Below are positions 8,239 through 11,953 of a stretch of DNA of 11,953 bases, one piece after another. The translations under genes were made by a program, and so were the position numbers. The stretch is from assembly GCA_027575765.1 (NCBI GenBank), contig JANBPT010001236.1, positions 1 through 11,953 of the forward strand. Direction: 5' to 3'. The notes beneath the pieces were generated by a model. That model had not been told where the DNA came from and made no database searches. It saw only the letters and a list, made by a program, of their open reading frames with translations. Each line of letters starts with the position of its first letter. Positions within the stretch are counted from its first letter, which is position 1. Source of the stretch: Tieghemiomyces parasiticus. Its lineage: Eukaryota > Kickxellomycota > Dimargaritomycetes > Dimargaritales > Dimargaritaceae.

Positions 8239-8567
8239 TGTTGTGGATCGTTGTCCACAACTCAATCACCTCCAATACCTAAGATTAAGCCAGCCTTTAT
8301 CACTACCTGATAAAGGCTGGAAGAGGCTTTGTCATCCATGATTATGGCAACATTGCCAATATTCATTTCATATTTAATATCCCAAGTCTGCCTTGAATAA
8401 TAAACTTTAGACTCTTTTCTGACCTTTTAATTAGCGCCATCCGCGCTCGACCTACTATTGATCTTTTGCGCCAACTGCGCTGTTTCCCCCTGATTGACTG
8501 CAAGGGTTGGCCGACTTCCACCCCTCTGCCCTTGACTTTTGAGGCATAAAAGCACGCTGCCGCAACA
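8239..8567 (+). mobile_element. C2, complete C-family element (329 bp)
   Basis: It begins TGTTGTGGATCG and ends GCTGCCGCAACA, the reverse of C1. The flanks are AATA on the left (8235-8238) and AATG on the right (8568-8571), one base apart from a perfect duplication. The TG of the right flank is the start of A3, so C2 inserted across the A3 terminus. It has an 8-bp terminal hairpin (8240-8247 with 8254-8261) and the family's 12-bp hairpin (8290-8301 with 8309-8320). Confidence 0.88.
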
Positions 8568-8569
8568 AA

Positions 8570-8995
8570 TGTGAAGCGTAGTTTGGCAAATAGTAAATTT
8601 AATAAAGAATAGTACCCCGAGGCAGGGTTGGTGAAACACTCCCTGAGCTTAGAGGTGCTGGAGCTCAGGCTATAAATAATAATTCTGGATCCTCAATAAA
8701 GTTGTAGCCTGGCTGGCCACTCCCAGGTTTGCCATTTCGCCTATTGGCCCTTCCAGGTATGAAACATAATGAATCAAAAAGTTGTAGAACAATGGGTTGT
8801 CTAGGTCATGGGACATTTAGACCATCAGCTGGTGGGAAATCTGCCGGTGGTGCATAATTGAATTGTTTCCATTCCCAAGGCCTCAGTCTTTTACCCTGGT
8901 CCTTGTAGTCAACTCCATTTGGTATCATTGACCTTATGTAATAGAGTCGACCCTCAGGAATCTTCAGGAGCGCAAATACCTATCTGGGCTCCACA
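8570..8995 (+). mobile_element. A3, A-family element at tRNA-Lys (426 bp)
   Basis: It begins TGTGAAGCGTAG and ends GGGCTCCACA, ten bases before tRNA-Lys. It is closest to A1. CAAA follows it; before C2 inserted the left flank would have been AAAA, so three of four bases agree. The core hairpin CCTGAGCT (8642-8649) and AGCTCAGG (8662-8669) pairs perfectly and is followed by TATAAATA (8671). A frame starting at 8919 runs out of A3 into the tRNA and is not a gene. Confidence 0.9.
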
Positions 8996-9005
8996 CAAAT
9001 ATCCG

Positions 9006-9078
9006 GCCCGGTTAGCTCAATCGGTAGAGCGTGAGACTCTTAATCTCAAGGTTGCGGGTTCGACCCCCGCATTGGGCT
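9006..9078 (+). tRNA. tRNA-Lys (anticodon CTT)
   Basis: This is a 73-base cloverleaf. The acceptor stem GCCCGGT/ATTGGGC pairs with two G-U pairs; the discriminator is T. The anticodon stem TGAGA/TCTCA has CTT at 9039-9041, reading AAG. The T stem GCGGG/CCCGC encloses TTCGACC. It is intronless, with no encoded CCA, and is followed by T8. A3 ends ten bases upstream. It is convergent with tRNA-Phe. It looks functional. Confidence 0.97.
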
Positions 9079-9081
9079 TAA

Positions 9082-9089
9082 TTTTTTTT
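9082..9089 (+). terminator. Pol III oligo-T stop of tRNA-Lys
   Basis: Eight T residues begin four bases after the mature 3' end, a standard Pol III terminator. Confidence 0.9.
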
Positions 9090-9464
9090 GATGCACAGCC
9101 GTTGGCAATGCCATGGTTAGTCAGAACTGCAATTTTGGCACAGGTAGATCCGCAATTGAATGGATTAAGCTATCCAATGGATTTAAGGTTATTGTATCTT
9201 TGAGCTAGTGGACCTTAGCATTGTATAGTTAGCAGGAAAAAGGGTGACTTAAATGACTACAGTAAAGGCAGCTATAGTGACCAGTAGTACACATGGTCTG
9301 ACAATTGCAAGTGGAATATAGTGAACACAATGGTGACTAGTCCTTGAAGGATTAGAGGTCCTTGGGTGATATAGTCTGGCCCCATAGAAATGATCTGTAT
9401 GGTTGTGAAAGTTATAGGGTAGTGTATGGGAACTACATGTGGGTTTGGGAAGGGATGCATAGGC

Positions 9465-9597
9465 TGTGCTAATATCAGGCCCAGGTCTAATACCATACCC
9501 AAAAGGCTATTCTACTATCACAGAATTTATGGTTCTGCAATAGCAGACTTGGACTTTACCTTGGGATAATCTAACGTGGTGGTTCCCAATCACCACA
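9465..9597 (-). repeat. M2, minus-strand M repeat (133 bp)
   Basis: Its reverse starts TGTGGTGATTGGGAACC and ends TATTAGCACA, collinear with M1 and M3. It lies 68 bp from M1 in inverted orientation, so 9465-9798 can fold back. An internal imperfect 12-bp hairpin, CTGCTATTGCAG with CTGTGATAGTAG, pairs fully if G-U is allowed. Confidence 0.8.
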
Positions 9598-9665
9598 CCA
9601 TGCAACTGCCAGAGGTATTCACCCAGCCATGAACCTTACCATTTAACATCCTATATTAGCTCAGG

Positions 9666-9798
9666 TGTGGTGATTGGGAACCACCACGTTAGATCATCCC
9701 AGGGTAAAGTCCAAGTCTGCTATTGCAGAACCACAAATCCTGTGATAGTAGAATAGCCTTTTGGGTATGGTATTAGACTTGGGCCTAATATCAACACA
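9666..9798 (+). repeat. M1, plus-strand M repeat (133 bp)
   Basis: It begins TGTGGTGATTGGGAACC and ends ATCAACACA. A 5-bp terminal hairpin (GTGGT/ACCAC) and the internal 12-bp G-U-containing hairpin are present. CAGG precedes it and ACAGG follows, a possible but offset duplication. With M2 it forms a head-facing inverted pair. Confidence 0.8.
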
Positions 9799-10025
9799 AC
9801 AGGACACCTCAATAAATTTATCATTGCCTTTCTATATCATAATGACTATACAAGTCACCTCTATTCCCTACCTAATACACATTAAGATGGCAGCTGAGAT
9901 GAAAGCTATATAAAAATTGGCACCAGATTTCAGAACTACCGCATTGTATTTCACTGAACTCGTGCACTACATGTAAGTTATGTACACGATCACATGCTCT
10001 TTGATTACATTTTGAACAATAGAAT

Positions 10026-10030
10026 AAAAA
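10026..10030 (-). terminator. Pol III oligo-T stop of tRNA-Phe
   Basis: Five A on the plus strand give T5 on the tRNA strand, six bases past the 3' end. Confidence 0.8.
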
Positions 10031-10036
10031 CTAGAT

Positions 10037-10109
10037 TGCGCCCTTCGTGGATCGAACACGAGACCTTTAGATCTTCAGTCTAACGCTCTCCCAACTGAGC
10101 TAAGGCCGC
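10037..10109 (-). tRNA. tRNA-Phe (anticodon GAA), one acceptor mismatch
   Basis: This is a 73-base cloverleaf. The anticodon stem TTAGA/TCTAA encloses CTGAAGA, with GAA at 10074-10076. The D arm TAGCTCAGTTGGGAGAGC and T arm TCGTG-TTCGATC-CACGA are typical of eukaryotic tRNA-Phe. The acceptor stem GCGGCCT with AGGGCGC has one G-G mismatch at the 4-69 pair; the other six pair. The discriminator is A. It may be functional with a weak acceptor stem or an early-decay copy. D3 begins nine bases upstream. Confidence 0.92.
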
Positions 10110-10118
10110 TTCACAAAT

Positions 10119-10515
10119 TGTGGTGCCGACGCCCGCTTTGGGTCTTGAAGGTATCTGACGGGCACGTCAACATTGGGAAAGCAAAAACAATAGCCAAGCC
10201 CGTGGTGGGGAAGGCTAGGATTAAGGTTTAAGGTTATGCACCTTATGCAGGGGGATGTAGATTCTTTTCCCCGCTCACCAGTATAAAAGCAAGCCCGTGC
10301 AGTTAGGCAAGGGCTTGCCAGCTAATTTTTCTATTTTTCTAGTTTCGAATTGTTTTATTTAAATCATTAGTTTTTCCCTTATTGTCAACAAGTACAATCC
10401 CATACTTTTTACTTTTAATTGTTATCATAAACAACACCGTCCCTCCTGCCATTAGGCCTAGACCATTGCTGTGTACGGCCTAACCAAACAACATTGCCCA
10501 GGGCCTAGCACCACA
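10119..10515 (-). mobile_element. D3, complete D-family element at tRNA-Phe (397 bp, TSD AAAT)
   Basis: It begins TGTGGTGCCGACG and ends CCTAGCACCACA, with AAAT at 10115-10118 and 10516-10519. On the plus strand TATAAAAG (10282-10289) overlaps a perfect 8-bp hairpin, GCAAGCCC (10289-10296) and GGGCTTGC (10311-10318), with a 14-base loop. It is CpG-containing and close to D1, D2 and D0. The strand is given opposite to D1 and D2. Confidence 0.93.
10282..10318 (+). promoter_or_regulatory. TATA-like box with hairpin in D3
   Basis: TATAAAAG is followed directly by an 8-bp stem with a 14-base loop, then CAGCTAATT. E2 has the same layout at 6037-6075: TATATAAG, a 9-bp stem, a 14-base loop, then CAGCTTATT. 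D and E otherwise differ. If D is an LTR, this would be its U3/R core promoter. Transcription is inferred, not shown. Confidence 0.5.
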
Positions 10516-10519
10516 AAAT

Positions 10520-10941
10520 TGTGGAGTCCAGATGAACTTAGGTCCCCTGAAGATTCCTGGTAGGCAGACTCAGTTAGAGCAAGCCACCAGAATGCATTAG
10601 CATGCCTGCAGCCTAGCAGATGAACCAAATGGTGACACCAAGACAGGGGAAAGCCAATACAGGTTGAGTATATGGTCAGGCCATTTCTCCCACCAATGAT
10701 GGGCCAATTTCCCAGGGCTTGGTCCAACACTAACTTTCTGATTATCTAGCCAATAACATTTTGATTATTGGTGTAACTAGAGGGTCACCAAATTTAGGCA
10801 ATCAAAACAAAAACAACTTTAGTTTAGTATCATATATATACCCAGCAAATCAGTACTTCTATGTTCTAGGAGTGTTTTCCCTACCCTGCCTTGGGGTACC
10901 CAGTTCTTCATTAAAACCGGTTTATATACCTATTCTTCACA
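10520..10941 (-). mobile_element. A6, diverged A-family element (422 bp)
   Basis: It begins TGTGGAGTCCAGAT and ends CCTATTCTTCACA, the reverse of an A element. Matches include CCTGAAGATTCCTG near the start, TATATATACCCAG, and the core GAGTGTTTTCCCTACCCTGC then TTGGGGTAC. The end matches A4 (CCTATTCTTCACA). The flanks are AAAT and CAAT, three of four bases alike. Few CpGs remain. Confidence 0.75.
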
Positions 10942-10950
10942 CAATCATCT

Positions 10951-11285
10951 TGTGGTTAGCTGCAGCTAATCAACAACTGTTTTAATCAACGTCAACCGCC
11001 AGAGGACTGTAGCCAAAGCCTTGTGACGCCTAGGCCAAGTTTATCAATATCTCTAGCTTCCTTTGATTGCAAAATGGAAAGCCTATTGTCTTTATCATAA
11101 CCGGATGTCAGTTAGACGTCCAATAAACAGTATAAAACGGGCCAAAGTTGGGCCCTATGAATAAACAACAGCTTTTTCTGAGCTTTCTTCTTTTCTATAA
11201 AAATCGCAACAATTTTCCTTTTTTTTATTTTTCTCATTTGCGTCCTACCTTTTGAGACACATCATAGCCCGCGCACAACTCCACA
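10951..11285. mobile_element. N, single-copy element (about 335 bp)
   Basis: It runs from TGTGGTTAGCTGC to GCGCACAACTCCACA between A6 and D2, with AATC before D2 on the right and CATCT before it on the left; a duplication is not clear. It contains TATAAAAC near 11131 followed by GGGCC-AAAGTTG-GGCCC, the same TATA-plus-hairpin arrangement. It keeps several CpGs. The left boundary could differ by a base. No gene was seen. Confidence 0.6.
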
Positions 11286-11289
11286 AATC

Positions 11290-11690
11290 TGTGGTGCTTG
11301 GCTCTGGGCGGAGTTCTTTGGTTAGGCCATATGCAATGACAGTCTGGGCCTAATGGCAAGGTGGCTGGGTTGTTTGTTAGTGGTAAAAAGTAAATAGTAT
11401 GGGATTGTTCTGAGGTTTGTTTGTTGACAACGAAATAAAGAAATTAAAGCTTTACTAGAATGAATCCTAATAAAATGAGAAAAAATAGCTGGCAAGCCCT
11501 TGCCTAACTGTGCGGGCTTGCTTTTATACTGGTGATTGGGGAAAGGACATACATCCCCCTGCATAAGGTGCGTAACCTTAAAACTTTGATCCTAGCTTTC
11601 CCCCTAACTGTGTTGGATAGTGTTTACATGTTCCCAATGTTGATGTGCCCATCAGATGCATTTAAGAGCCTATGCAGGTGTTGGCACCAC
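11290..11690 (+). mobile_element. D2, D-family element, last base displaced by C3
   Basis: It begins TGTGGTGCTTGG and matches D1 in the same orientation to GTGTTGGCACCAC, where C3 starts. The final A of the expected ...CACCACA is missing because C3 inserted one base before the end. On the minus strand it has TATAAAAGC and the perfect GCAAGCCC/GGGCTTGC hairpin. It has no conserved frame. Confidence 0.9.
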
Positions 11691-11953
11691 TGTTGTGGAT
11701 CGTTGTCCACAACTCAATCACCTCCAATACCTAAGATTAGGCCAGCCTTTATCACGACCTGATAAAGGCTGGAAGAGGCTTCGTCATCAACAATTAAGGT
11801 GTCATTGCCGATTTTTCCTTTCCTATTTAATATCTCGCGCCTGCCCTAACTAAATAAACTTCAGACTCGTTTTCCAACCGTTTTCTATAGCGCCGTCTGC
11901 GCTTGACTTACTTGATATCTTTTGCGCCGACTGCGCCGTTCCCCCTGACTGAC
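11691..11953 (+). mobile_element. C3, C-family element cut by the window end
   Basis: It begins TGTTGTGGATCG and is collinear with C2 up to the window end; about 60-70 bp of the family length is missing. CCAC precedes it, probably its target site inside the D2 terminus. The 8-bp terminal hairpin and the 12-bp hairpin (11742-11753 with 11761-11772) are intact. Confidence 0.9.

Larger units (their letters stand above)
9090..10025. other. Gene-free decayed spacer between convergent tRNA-Lys and tRNA-Phe
   Basis: The only repeat recognised is the inverted M pair (9465-9597 and 9666-9798). The frames here are short and not recognisable. CpG is present in the first about 100 bp and near 9960-9990, but nearly absent between except in the M repeats. 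No A, C, D, E or G element was seen, unlike the 5' sides of the same two tRNAs. Confidence 0.6.

Noticed and set aside
8919..9203. 94-codon plus frame, resembling one at 496-690
   Set aside because: It begins in A3 and reads through tRNA-Lys; the resemblance is from A1 and A3 being copies.
1..11953. CRISPR array or prokaryotic operons
   Set aside because: No regular direct repeat and spacer pattern, no ribosome-binding sites with long frames; tRNA layout is eukaryotic.

Overview
The window looks like eukaryotic nuclear DNA with no credible protein-coding gene. It holds four tRNA genes: Leu-CAG and Lys-CTT on the plus strand, Gly-GCC and Phe-GAA on the minus strand. All four lack an encoded CCA, have internal A and B boxes, and have oligo-T Pol III stops. 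No open reading frame is supported as a gene. The compact repeats, short tRNA spacing and solo terminal-repeat-like elements would suit a fungus or protist, but I cannot name the organism. The older parts have almost no CpG, which suggests cytosine methylation or a RIP-like process.

Nearly everything on the 5' sides of the tRNA genes is short mobile elements of about 230-700 bp. They begin TGT(G/T) and end (C/A)ACA, carry TATA-like boxes and hairpins, and have 4-bp target duplications where these can be checked. I name the families A, C, D, E, G, J, K and N (local labels only). Layout: 1-3703 is D0, A1, A4 (split by C1), A5, L, G1, E1, G2, then tRNA-Leu (3708). 3792-5782 is a decayed spacer with one small repeat (M3), then tRNA-Gly (5783-5853, minus). 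5854-9005 is a wall-to-wall block, E2, I1, D1, J, A2, K, C2, A3, then tRNA-Lys (9006). 9079-10036 is a second decayed spacer with an inverted pair of M repeats, then tRNA-Phe (10037-10109, minus). 10110-11953 is D3, A6, N, D2, C3, which runs off the end.

The main result is positional. At all four tRNA genes the nearest element stops 8-10 bp before the mature 5' end. At tRNA-Leu three elements are stacked, separated and flanked by four copies of the same AATT, so one 4-bp site was hit repeatedly. The best reading is solo LTRs of Ty3-like retrotransposons whose integrase is guided to the Pol III start region. A non-autonomous TIR transposon group, such as Ginger-like elements (TGT termini, 4-bp duplications), is the main alternative. 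No gag, pol or transposase gene is present, so the mobilising enzyme must be encoded elsewhere.
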